A stretch of DNA of 64,000 nucleotides from the NCBI RefSeq assembly GCF_016427535.1, contig NZ_JAELXV010000003.1, positions 845,247-909,246 on the forward strand. The letters run 5' to 3'. Below the pieces are notes generated by a model. The model did no database searches and was not told where the DNA came from. It saw only the letters and a program-made list of their open reading frames with translations. Shown piece by piece: positions 53,521 to 61,263 of the stretch. Source of the stretch: Hymenobacter sp. BT559 (GTDB taxonomy: Bacteria; Bacteroidota; Bacteroidia; Cytophagales; Hymenobacteraceae). The translations under genes and the position numbers were made by a program. The stretch's first letter is position 1. Every line of letters begins with the position of its first letter.

Positions 53521-54207
53521 CTATTCGGGCCTCTTGATTAAGCGGCTAACCAGCAGTGCCCCAACGGCTAGCAACGAGCCAGTGGCCACGCGTCGCCAGC
53601 GCTTAGTAGCGGACGATTCGTAGGCTTTGCCGCCCGCCAACTCGGCCGTTACGGCGTTGAGGGACTTTACTTTATTGGCGAAGTCGCCCGCTAAGCGGTT
53701 GCGGATAACGGTCATTTGTTCTAGCACTTCGTCGAGTTCTTCAGGTAGAGTTTCTTCGAGTACGGCGCGTAGGCGCTTGCCCACGGTGGGCGACTTGCCA
53801 TTGGTAGAAACGGCTACTTTGAGCTGGCCTTTCACGACGACCGAGGAAAGGTAAAAATCGCACAAGGCAGGCGTATCGGCCACGTTCACGAGCAGGCGGC
53901 GCTGGTGGGCGGCGGCCACGATGGTGCGATGTAGGCTGGGGTCGTCGGTGGCGGCAAAAACGATGTCGTGCGCGTCTAGGTCGGTTTCGGCGTAGGCGCG
54001 CGCCAAGAGTTGCACGCGGGGGTGCCGGGTGGCCAGTTCGCGCAGTTCGGCTAGCATGGTGATGCTAACCACGGTTACGGCTGTTTCGGGACTGTTGCGT
54101 AGGATGGCGGTTAGCTTTTCCAGCCCTACATTGCCTCCGCCCACGAGTAGCGCGCGCAGGTTTTCGAGCTTCAGAAAGGCCGGGAAAAGTGGATTTTGGT
54201 CGGGCAT
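53521..54207 (-). CDS. Precorrin-2 dehydrogenase / sirohydrochlorin ferrochelatase (Met8/CysG-N type)
   Basis: This bifunctional enzyme oxidises precorrin-2 and inserts iron to make sirohaem, the cofactor of nitrite reductase NirB. The 228-residue protein starts PLFPAFLKLENLRALLVGGGNVGLEKL (Rossmann NAD site), has VFAATDDPSLHRTIVAAA and the family block VNVADTPALCDFYLSSVVVKGQLKVAVSTNGKSPTVGKRLR. The methyltransferase domain of full CysG is absent. Odd: the last 25 residues are hydrophobic (VATGSLLAVGALLVSRLIKR), like a membrane anchor. It is the last gene of the nitrate operon. Confidence 0.88.
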   Translation of the reverse strand: MPDQNPLFPAFLKLENLRALLVGGGNVGLEKLTAILRNSPETAVTVVSITMLAELRELATRHPRVQLLARAYAETDLDAHDIVFAATDDPSLHRTIVAAAHQRRLLVNVADTPALCDFYLSSVVVKGQLKVAVSTNGKSPTVGKRLRAVLEETLPEELDEVLEQMTVIRNRLAGDFANKVKSLNAVTAELAGGKAYESSATKRWRRVATGSLLAVGALLVSRLIKRPE

Positions 54208-54260
54208 AGAGCGAAGGTAGCGGCGAGCCGCAACGTATGGTGTGCCAGGCCTAGGTCGTT

Positions 54261-55754
54261 TTACGCCGTGGCAAGCCGCTGGCTTTGGGGCGTGGGCACG
54301 GCTACGAACTGCTCTAGGCTTGCCTCGCAGGTAGGGCAGCAGTACGTAGCCAGCGCAGTAAACGGGGTGCCGGGAGCAATGCCCTGGGTCTCGTCGCCAT
54401 ACACCTCATCATACACCGTGAGGCAGCGCTGGCATTGGTAAAGCGGCGCGGTAGTGGGGGAGGCGGCCGTGACGGTTGCCGTTTCTTCGGGAAGAGGGGG
54501 TAGGGCCGGGGCGCTTTGCAATTCGTAGAAATAATCGCAGAGCTGCGCTAGGTACCACGGCAGGTTATCGCGGTTTACTTTTTTGCGAAAGCTGATAAAA
54601 TCCTTGTTGTTAGGATTGAAGTCGCGGGTGTGCAGAATCTCGTATTGCTCGGCGTGCAGGCCGGTCTGGGTTAGGTTATCGAAGTGGCGGCGGACGACGA
54701 TGGAGCCGAATAAGCCGGTTTTGGGCTGCGTTTTAATGGCAAAGCACAGCTGGTACGTGCGAATATCCTCCTCATTGAAGTAGCGCACTAGCTCGTGTTT
54801 CAGGGCCAGGCCGTGGGCGCAGTGGTCTTCGACTTGCCAGTTGAGCTCGTTGGCAGCGTGGCGCACATTGATGCGGTGCCGGCGCAGCACCACGTCCCAG
54901 AGCGGCCGGTCGGCCAGGTCGATGCCTTTAATAATGAGCGATTTCCAAGGTGTGGTGCACAGCTGACCTAGGCGCGTTTGGAGGCACAACTGGCAGATGT
55001 CCTTGAGGAAAGCTACCGAAAACTGCTCATCGCGCCGGTAGATGCCCAGCCACAGTTTGCTGCCGTAGCGGTTGAAGCCCTCGTAGTAGGGCAGCGTGAA
55101 CGTGGGTAGCGCGAGGGGCGCAGTAAGCGGCTGCAATACGAAGGCCTGGCTGGCGCTCACCAAGCTGTGCAGCAGTGCCCCGTTGGCAGCGGGCTGGTCA
55201 AAGAATAGCTCCTTGTTCGCGTAAATGACGCGCTCCACGGCGCTGCTCAGGCCCGGAATATCCTCGGAATACACCAGCGCCGGCCAGTAGTAGAGCACAT
55301 TGGTTTTGGGGAACCGCACGTAGCAATACCAGTAGTTGCTGGTATCCGAAGAGATGAAATTGAGATTGCCGGTGAAGAAGGGAACGAAGGTCTGGTTGTG
55401 GTCGATGAGATTGATTTTCAATCGAGGGTGAAAATCGAATAAGTCCAGAATGTCCTTGTACACGCCTTCGCGCAGCCACGTCGTGTTGTGAAACACGTCT
55501 TCGACCACATAGGAACTGCTGATGTTGGGGTGCAGGTCAGCATCGACTTCGCACAGAATATTGGCCTGAGCTAGGGCCTGCACCAAGGCGCGCCGCTGTG
55601 CAGTGGCCACCATAAAAAGCAACTGCTGGCGATTACCAAACTGGATATGCTCGACCTCCGCCGCCTCGGCAGCTTCGAGGATGGTGAGCAAATCGCCAGC
55701 TGGCACGATGCCGCCAGGTAGGTTGACTTTGACGGTATGGGTCGGAGTCGGCAT
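54261..55754 (-). CDS. Nitrite/sulfite reductase-like protein fused to rubredoxin
   Basis: A 497-residue fusion. The C-terminus (about 440-485) is a rubredoxin: YQCQRCLTVYDEVYGD and YCCPTCEASLEQF give the two CxxC iron sites. The large N-terminal part has ferredoxin-like half-domain traits of nitrite/sulfite reductases (VKVNLPGGIVPAGDLLTILEAAE, IQFGNRQQLLFMV, LCTTPWKSLIIKGID), but I do not find the C-x5-C...C-x3-C cluster that binds Fe4S4-sirohaem. It may pass electrons to nitrate or nitrite reductase. It is 43 bases after the nitrate reductase gene in the operon. Confidence 0.75.
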   Translation of the reverse strand: MPTPTHTVKVNLPGGIVPAGDLLTILEAAEAAEVEHIQFGNRQQLLFMVATAQRRALVQALAQANILCEVDADLHPNISSSYVVEDVFHNTTWLREGVYKDILDLFDFHPRLKINLIDHNQTFVPFFTGNLNFISSDTSNYWYCYVRFPKTNVLYYWPALVYSEDIPGLSSAVERVIYANKELFFDQPAANGALLHSLVSASQAFVLQPLTAPLALPTFTLPYYEGFNRYGSKLWLGIYRRDEQFSVAFLKDICQLCLQTRLGQLCTTPWKSLIIKGIDLADRPLWDVVLRRHRINVRHAANELNWQVEDHCAHGLALKHELVRYFNEEDIRTYQLCFAIKTQPKTGLFGSIVVRRHFDNLTQTGLHAEQYEILHTRDFNPNNKDFISFRKKVNRDNLPWYLAQLCDYFYELQSAPALPPLPEETATVTAASPTTAPLYQCQRCLTVYDEVYGDETQGIAPGTPFTALATYCCPTCEASLEQFVAVPTPQSQRLATA

Positions 55755-55797
55755 GGGGTTTCGCCCGTAAAAGCAAGGCGCGTTACCTAGAAAATAA

Positions 55798-58700
55798 TTA
55801 GCTCACTGTCACTAGGCTCTCCTCCAAAAGCCGTTGCACTTCGGGCCGGCACGAGCCGCAGCCGGTGCCCGCGCCGGTGGCGGCGCACAGTTCGGCGAGG
55901 CTGCCGCAGCCCGTGGCAATGGCTTGGCGCAGGTTGTCGGTGCCCACGTTGTTGCAGCTGCACACGAGCTTGCCGAGCACGGGCGTGGCGGGGGTGCCGC
56001 TACGCAGAAGCTGCAAGCGCTTATCGCTCAGCTCGGTTTTATTGGCAATGAGCTCGCGGTATTCCTGAAACTCATTTTTGTCACCGATGAGGATGGCACC
56101 CACCAGCCGGTCTTGGTGGATGATACACTTCTTATAGTAGCGCTGCGCCTGGTCGATGAAAACAATCTCTTCGTAATCAGTGATATTCGAGCGCTCGGGC
56201 AGGCCGATGCTGCACAAGTCGAAGCCATGAATCTTGATGATATTCATGAAGGTGCTGCCGCGGTATTGGCTGGCCACGTCGCCACTGAGGTAGCGGGCCA
56301 GCACGGCGGCCTGCTGCTCGGCGGCAGCCGTAATGCCGTAGAGCGTGCCTTCAAACTCAGCGATTTCGCCTAGGGCATACACGCTGGGGTCGCTGGTTTG
56401 GAGGTGGGCATCGACCACTACGCCGCGCTTGCAGGCCAGGCCGCAGTCGCGGGCCAGCTCTAGGTTGGGCACGGTGCCAATGGCCAGAATCACGGCGTCG
56501 CAGGCTAGGCGGCGGCCGCTTTTCAGGCCTACCCCCGTGAGGCGGGCGCGGCCGTAGTAGAGCTCCACCTCGTCGTTGAAGTAGAGGTCGCAGCCCTGGT
56601 TTTCCATTTCCTCTTGCAACAGCTGGCTGCCGAGCTGGTCGAGCTGCCGGTCCAGAAACCGCGACGTGCGCTGAATCACGGAGACCTTAGTACCCACTTC
56701 GCGCAGCGAGGCCGCCATTTCGAGACCTAGAAGGCCACCGCCCACTACTACCACGTGCGCCTCGGCAGGCAAGTGGTTTTTGAACTCGTCGGCGTCGGTG
56801 CGGCTGCGCATCGTGAAGATGCCGGGCAGCGTGGGCACATGGCGAGGCATGGCCGCCCGGCTGCCGGTAGCCATGAGCAGCACATCGTAGTCGGTGCGCT
56901 GGCCGCGCGAGTCGAGCACGTATTTCTCGGCCCGATTTACGGTTTCGACGCTCACGCCGCGCAGCAAGTCAATGTTGTAGGCGGGCTCTTCGGTGTCCTG
57001 CATTTTCACCAGCTGCGCCCAGTCCTGGTGGCCGCTGATGTAGTCGGGCAGCATCACCCGGTTGTAAAAGGGGAAATCTTCCTTGCTGAAAATGGTGATG
57101 CTATCTTCTTGATTGAGCTCGCGGTAGGACTTGACAAAGCCGTAGGCTGCTGCGCCCGCCCCGATAATGACAATACGCTGCGTGGGCTTCTCATACTTCA
57201 CCACCTGCACCGCGCAGTACTTAAAATCGGGTTCCTTCGAGATGGGGTCGAGCGCACTCGAGGTAACGTTGTTGGCGCGGTTCAGGTCGGACCCTAGGAG
57301 CTTGCCCCAATGGATGGGCAAAAATACCACGCCCGGCCGGATGCCCGCTGACAGCCGTGCCGCCACGCGCACCTCGCCGCGGCGCGACTGCACAGTGACG
57401 AGGTTGCCCTCACGCACGGCCAGCGCTGCCGCATCCTGCGGGTTCAGTTCGAGGAAAGCCTGTGGCAGGTGCTTGCTGAGCTTGCTGACCCGGCCCGTTT
57501 TGGTCATGGTGTGCCACTGGTCGCGGATGCGGCCGGTAGTCAGGATGAAGGGGAAGTCCTCATCCGGCGCCTCGCTACGGAAGGTGGCCGCGACGGGGTG
57601 AATAACCGCTCGCCGTGACGGCGTATAAAACTGTTGGTCCGTGAATAAACGCGCCGTGTCGGGCGCGGCTTGGCTGGCGCGGTAGGGCCACTGCACCGAG
57701 CCACGCTCGCGCAGAATACTGTAGTTGAGGCCCGTGCTATCGAGGCTGGTGCCCGCCGTGAGGCGAATGTGCTCTAAGTAAATTGCCTCCATCGACGGGT
57801 AGTCGAAGCCCTGGAAGCCCATAGCCCGCGCAAAGCGGCAGATAATTTCGGCGTCGGGCAGGGCCTCGCCGGGCGCCGCCGCCACCCTAGGTAGGTAGCT
57901 GATGCGGCGCTCCGAGTTAGTCATGGTGCCCTCTTTTTCAGCCCAGGCAGCAGCGGGCAGCACCACGTCGGCGTAGGCCAGGGTTTCGGGCTTGGTGCTG
58001 ACCTCCTGCACTACCACGTACTTGGCTTTGGCTAGGGCCGCTTCGGCCTGGCGCACGTTGGGTAGGCTGGTGAGCGGGTTGGTGCAGATTATCCAAATGG
58101 CTTTGAGGCGACCATCTTCCAAGGCCTCAAACATCTCGGTGGCCGTGTAGCCGGGCGTGGCCGCCAGCGGCCCGCTGCCCCAAAACTGCTGCACCTCGGC
58201 GCGGTGCGCCGGGTTGTTGAGGTTGCGGTGGGCGGGTAGCAGGTTGCTGAGGCCGCCGACCTCGCGCCCGCCCATGGCGTTGGGCTGGCCGGTGAGCGAA
58301 AGCGGCCCCGCGCCTGGCCGCCCAATCTGTCCCGTGATGAGGTGCAGATTGAGCAGGCTCAAATTCTTATCGACCCCGACAGCGCTCTGATTCAAGCCCA
58401 TCGTCCACATCGACATAAACGCTTTTGCACCCCCTAGGTAGCTTGCCGCCAGCCGAATATCGGCCTCGGGCACGCCGCACAACTGCGCCGACTCGGCTAG
58501 CGTGCGCTCAAATACTACCTCGCGGTAGGCTTCGTAGCCCTCGGCGTGCTGCTCAATAAAGGCTAGGTCGATGTCGCCGTTTTCAATGAGGGCGCGCCCT
58601 AGGGCCTGGTTTAGCACCACGTCGGTGCCGGGGATGAGCTGCAAATGCAAGTCGGCCAGCGCGCAGGTATCGGTGGCGCGCGGGTCGATGACGATAATTT

Positions 58701-59301
58701 TGGTATCGGGATTGGCGGCTTTGTGGGCCTCTACTCGGCGCCACAGAATGGGGTGGCACCATGCCGGGTTGGCGCCCGCAACGAGGAAGCAGTCGGCTAG
58801 CTCAATGTCGTCGTAACACACCGGCACACTGTCTTCCCCTAGGGCCATTTTGTAACCCACCACGGCGCTGCTCATGCACAGGCGCGAGTTGGTGTCAATG
58901 TTATTGCTGCCAATAAAGCCCTTAATGAGCTTATTGATAACGTAGTATTCTTCCGTCAGGCACTGCCCCGAGGCGTAGAACGCTACCGAGTCGGGCCCAT
59001 ACTGCTCGATAAAGGTCTGGAATACCGCGGCAGTGCGCTGTAAGGCCTCGTCCCAGCTCACACGCTGGAGGGGGCGGCTTTTGCTGTAGCGCATCTGCGG
59101 GTACAGCAGCCGCTCGCTACGGTCGTTGACGGTGTATTGCAGGTTTAGCCCCTTGCTGCACAGTGCGCCTTTGTTGACGGGGTAGGCAGGGTTGCCCACC
59201 ACGGCCACGTCGCCGTTTTTGAGCGGCTCGACCAGCACTCCGCAGCCCACGCCGCAGTAGCAGCAGGTGGAAGGAACCGTAGTAGTGGAAGGAGTGGGCA
59301 T
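55798..59301 (-). CDS. Assimilatory nitrate reductase, molybdopterin domain fused to flavoprotein and BFD
   Basis: A 1167-residue one-piece enzyme that reduces nitrate to nitrite in the cytoplasm. The N-terminal Fe4S4 site (C13, C16, C20 and the Cys in NKGALCSKG) is followed by the molybdopterin domain with the Mo-ligand Cys in NTNSRLCMSSAV-like block NTNSRLCMSSA near 145 (as read: DTNSRLCMSSAVVGYKM). From about residue 715 comes an NAD(P)H/FAD pyridine nucleotide-disulfide reductase module (RIVIIGAGAAAYGFVKSY, VVVGGGLLGLEMAASL), then a BFD Fe2S2 domain (LVCSCNNVGTDNLR, GTGCGSCRPEV). Separate NasA and NasC proteins are usual; the fusion gives an NAD(P)H-dependent single chain. Confidence 0.92.
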   Translation of the reverse strand: MPTPSTTTVPSTCCYCGVGCGVLVEPLKNGDVAVVGNPAYPVNKGALCSKGLNLQYTVNDRSERLLYPQMRYSKSRPLQRVSWDEALQRTAAVFQTFIEQYGPDSVAFYASGQCLTEEYYVINKLIKGFIGSNNIDTNSRLCMSSAVVGYKMALGEDSVPVCYDDIELADCFLVAGANPAWCHPILWRRVEAHKAANPDTKIIVIDPRATDTCALADLHLQLIPGTDVVLNQALGRALIENGDIDLAFIEQHAEGYEAYREVVFERTLAESAQLCGVPEADIRLAASYLGGAKAFMSMWTMGLNQSAVGVDKNLSLLNLHLITGQIGRPGAGPLSLTGQPNAMGGREVGGLSNLLPAHRNLNNPAHRAEVQQFWGSGPLAATPGYTATEMFEALEDGRLKAIWIICTNPLTSLPNVRQAEAALAKAKYVVVQEVSTKPETLAYADVVLPAAAWAEKEGTMTNSERRISYLPRVAAAPGEALPDAEIICRFARAMGFQGFDYPSMEAIYLEHIRLTAGTSLDSTGLNYSILRERGSVQWPYRASQAAPDTARLFTDQQFYTPSRRAVIHPVAATFRSEAPDEDFPFILTTGRIRDQWHTMTKTGRVSKLSKHLPQAFLELNPQDAAALAVREGNLVTVQSRRGEVRVAARLSAGIRPGVVFLPIHWGKLLGSDLNRANNVTSSALDPISKEPDFKYCAVQVVKYEKPTQRIVIIGAGAAAYGFVKSYRELNQEDSITIFSKEDFPFYNRVMLPDYISGHQDWAQLVKMQDTEEPAYNIDLLRGVSVETVNRAEKYVLDSRGQRTDYDVLLMATGSRAAMPRHVPTLPGIFTMRSRTDADEFKNHLPAEAHVVVVGGGLLGLEMAASLREVGTKVSVIQRTSRFLDRQLDQLGSQLLQEEMENQGCDLYFNDEVELYYGRARLTGVGLKSGRRLACDAVILAIGTVPNLELARDCGLACKRGVVVDAHLQTSDPSVYALGEIAEFEGTLYGITAAAEQQAAVLARYLSGDVASQYRGSTFMNIIKIHGFDLCSIGLPERSNITDYEEIVFIDQAQRYYKKCIIHQDRLVGAILIGDKNEFQEYRELIANKTELSDKRLQLLRSGTPATPVLGKLVCSCNNVGTDNLRQAIATGCGSLAELCAATGAGTGCGSCRPEVQRLLEESLVTVS

Positions 59302-59332
59302 AATACTAATAGATAATCTGTTCGGGCAGGGT

Positions 59333-59443
59333 ACCCCACCCCTGGCCCCTCCCCTCCGGGAGAGGGGAGCCTAGCGCCAACGGGTGTTAGCGAACGTGAC
59401 CAATCGTCAGGCTCCCCTCTCCCGGAGGGCAGGGGCTGGGGTA
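59333..59443. repeat. Large G+C-rich inverted repeat, nested palindromes
   Basis: Left arm 59333-59372 and right arm 59408-59443 are nearly inverted copies of each other, and each arm contains its own palindrome around CTCCGGGAG / CTCCCGGAG. The 35-base spacer is ordinary sequence. It fills most of the 150-base gap between the nitrate reductase and the transporter genes. This type of CCCCTCTCCCGGAGGG element is seen as an interspersed repeat in many bacteria (recalled, not checked). Confidence 0.75.
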
Positions 59444-59451
59444 ATCTCCTA

Positions 59452-60759
59452 TTAAGCCAGCGCCAACTCAGGCGCTGCTTCTGTCGATTCTTTCACCACC
59501 AAGCGCACTAGCAGCACCAGCGCGCCCACGGCCGCTACCCCAAAGCCGATGTAGAGAAAGGCTTGGCTGTAGCTGATAGCCGATGATTTGAACAGAAAGC
59601 CTACCAGCATGGCACCTAGGTTGCCGCCCGCGCCCACCACGCCGCTCACGCTGCCGATGGCTTCCTTCTTCACAAACGGCACGATGGAGTAGGTGCAGCC
59701 GTTGGCCATTTTAAGGAACAGCGCGAAGCCCAGCATGGCCACAATGGCGAGCGTCAGGCTAGGAGCGAGGGCAAAAAAGGCAATTCCAATGCCTTCAAAG
59801 ACGAGTAGTGCGCTAAGCAGCATCCACTTGCCTTTGATGCCGTAGGCTCGTCCGGCGCGGTCGGCCACGATGCCCCCTAGGCCGCGGGCGAAGATGTTCA
59901 TAAAGCCGAAGATGCCCGCCAGTACGCCCGCTGCCACCAGTGTGGCCCCAAAGTGGTCGACGAAGTATACGGCTGCCACGTTGTCAATCGTGATTTCGAT
60001 GCCGAAGCATGCGCCGTAGGCCAGGGCTAGCAGCCAGGTGCGGTAGTCGCGCAGGGCTACCAGGAAAGTGCCCTTCTTCTTGGTAGGGGTAGCGCGCTCG
60101 ATGTCGGCGTAGTTGCCGCGGGGCGTGTCTTCGGTGTATTTATAATACAACACGGCCATCACCAAGAGGACAACACCCGGCACCACCATGGCCAGGCGCC
60201 ACGAGTTGGCCTTGTCCACGTAGCCCAAGCTCACGAATGCGGCGGCTACCAGCGGCATCAGCATATTGGCGATGCCGCCACCTAGGTTGCCCCAGCCGCC
60301 CGCTACAGCATTAGCCGTGCCCACGATGTTGGGCGCGAACATCATTGACGTGTGAAATTGTGTGATAACGAACGATGCCCCGATGATGCCAATGGCAAGG
60401 CGGAATAGCAGGAAGCTCTGGTAGCTGTTGCTCAGGCCAATAAGCATGACCGGTAGCGCGCCGACCGCCAGCAGTAGCGTGTAGGCCAGCCTAGGTCCGA
60501 TGGTGTCGCAGAGCTTGCCCATGAGCAGGCGCGCCAAGATGGTGGCCGACACTGAGGCAATCACGATATTGCCAACTTGCCCTTTGTCGAGGTGCAATTG
60601 CTCACGCACCAAGGGCATGAGTGGCGCAATGCCGAACCACCCAAAAAAGCAAAAGAAAAACGTGAGCCAGGTCAGGTGAAACGTGCGCATCTGCACGCCC
60701 TTAGTAGCGAAAATATTGAGCCTATTCAGCGGCTGCTGCGTGGTAGTCGTGGCATCCAT
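59452..60759 (-). CDS. MFS nitrate/nitrite transporter, NarK/NasA family
   Basis: A 12-helix inner-membrane transporter of 435 residues. Seen: FHLTWLTFFFCFFGWFGIAPLMPLVRE (first helix, as in nitrate porters), ILARLLMGKLCDTIGPRLAYT, IGASFVITQFHTSMMFAPNIVGTANAVAGGWGNLGGG (nitrate signature region with Gly-rich helix 5) and the second-half signature GSVSGVVGAGGNLGAM. It takes up nitrate for the reductases around it. It lies between nirD and the nitrate reductase gene, all on the minus strand. The substrate is well supported by context. Confidence 0.93.
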   Translation of the reverse strand: MDATTTTQQPLNRLNIFATKGVQMRTFHLTWLTFFFCFFGWFGIAPLMPLVREQLHLDKGQVGNIVIASVSATILARLLMGKLCDTIGPRLAYTLLLAVGALPVMLIGLSNSYQSFLLFRLAIGIIGASFVITQFHTSMMFAPNIVGTANAVAGGWGNLGGGIANMLMPLVAAAFVSLGYVDKANSWRLAMVVPGVVLLVMAVLYYKYTEDTPRGNYADIERATPTKKKGTFLVALRDYRTWLLALAYGACFGIEITIDNVAAVYFVDHFGATLVAAGVLAGIFGFMNIFARGLGGIVADRAGRAYGIKGKWMLLSALLVFEGIGIAFFALAPSLTLAIVAMLGFALFLKMANGCTYSIVPFVKKEAIGSVSGVVGAGGNLGAMLVGFLFKSSAISYSQAFLYIGFGVAAVGALVLLVRLVVKESTEAAPELALA

Positions 60760-60769
60760 AAGCGGGGAA

Positions 60770-60841
60770 GTAGCGCGGGCTTTAAGTCCGCGAGTGAAAC
60801 ACTAGGTTGGGTTAGGCGGGCGGACTAAAAGTCCGCGCTAC
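60770..60841. repeat. Pair of inverted GTAGCGC-type repeats, copies B and B'
   Basis: Copy B (60770-60795) is nearly identical to the element at 601-625; copy B' (60815-60841) is the inverse orientation. Each arm is itself a hairpin (GCGGGCTT/AAGTCCGC-type), so the whole forms a cruciform. It occupies the gap between nirD and the transporter gene. Confidence 0.75.
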
Positions 60842-60847
60842 AGCACA

Positions 60848-61198
60848 TCAGGCCCAGCCGATGTACACCACATCGTCTTCAACCTTAATGGGATAGGTTT
60901 GGATGGAACATTCGTCGGCGTTGAGGCACTCGCCGGTGAGCAGCGAAAACGTGCGTTTGTGGTAGGGGCAGGCCACCTTGGGCTCGCAGGCCTCGCCGGT
61001 GCTGCCTATCATGCCGCGCGCCAGTATCATTTGCTGCTTGTGGGGACACAGGTTTTGGGTGGCGTACCACTCGCCGCGCCGGGCAAAGTTGAAAATGGCT
61101 ACCTGCTCGCCTTCCACCAAGGCGCAGGCCCCGCCGTCGGCGGGAATGTCGGCGGCCTGGCACACGGGCAGCCAGGTAACTTCCGTTAAAGTTTCCAT
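60848..61198 (-). CDS. nirD: Nitrite reductase small subunit
   Basis: NirD is the Rieske-like small subunit of assimilatory NADH nitrite reductase. The 116-residue protein has a Rieske fold with AIFNFARRGEWYATQNLCPHKQQMILARG and the second loop VACPYHKRTFSLLTGECLN. The motifs CPHK and CPYHK match the CxH...CxxH pattern, so an Fe2S2 cluster looks possible. It follows nirB by 65 bases on the same strand with a repeat copy between. The name rests on motif and position next to nirB. Confidence 0.93.
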   Translation of the reverse strand: METLTEVTWLPVCQAADIPADGGACALVEGEQVAIFNFARRGEWYATQNLCPHKQQMILARGMIGSTGEACEPKVACPYHKRTFSLLTGECLNADECSIQTYPIKVEDDVVYIGWA

Positions 61199-61231
61199 GT
61201 GATTAGGTAGTTAGTTGGGTATGAGCAGGGT

Positions 61232-61259
61232 GTAGTGCAAGGCGAACGCCTCGCGCTAC
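61232..61259. repeat. GTAGYGC-type palindromic repeat, copy C
   Basis: The arms (61232-61244 and 61247-61259) pair over 13 positions with two G-U compatible differences around AA. It begins with GTAGTGC and ends GCGCTAC, like the other copies, but the inner part is different. It lies between nirB and nirD. Confidence 0.6.
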
Positions 61260-61263
61260 TGGC

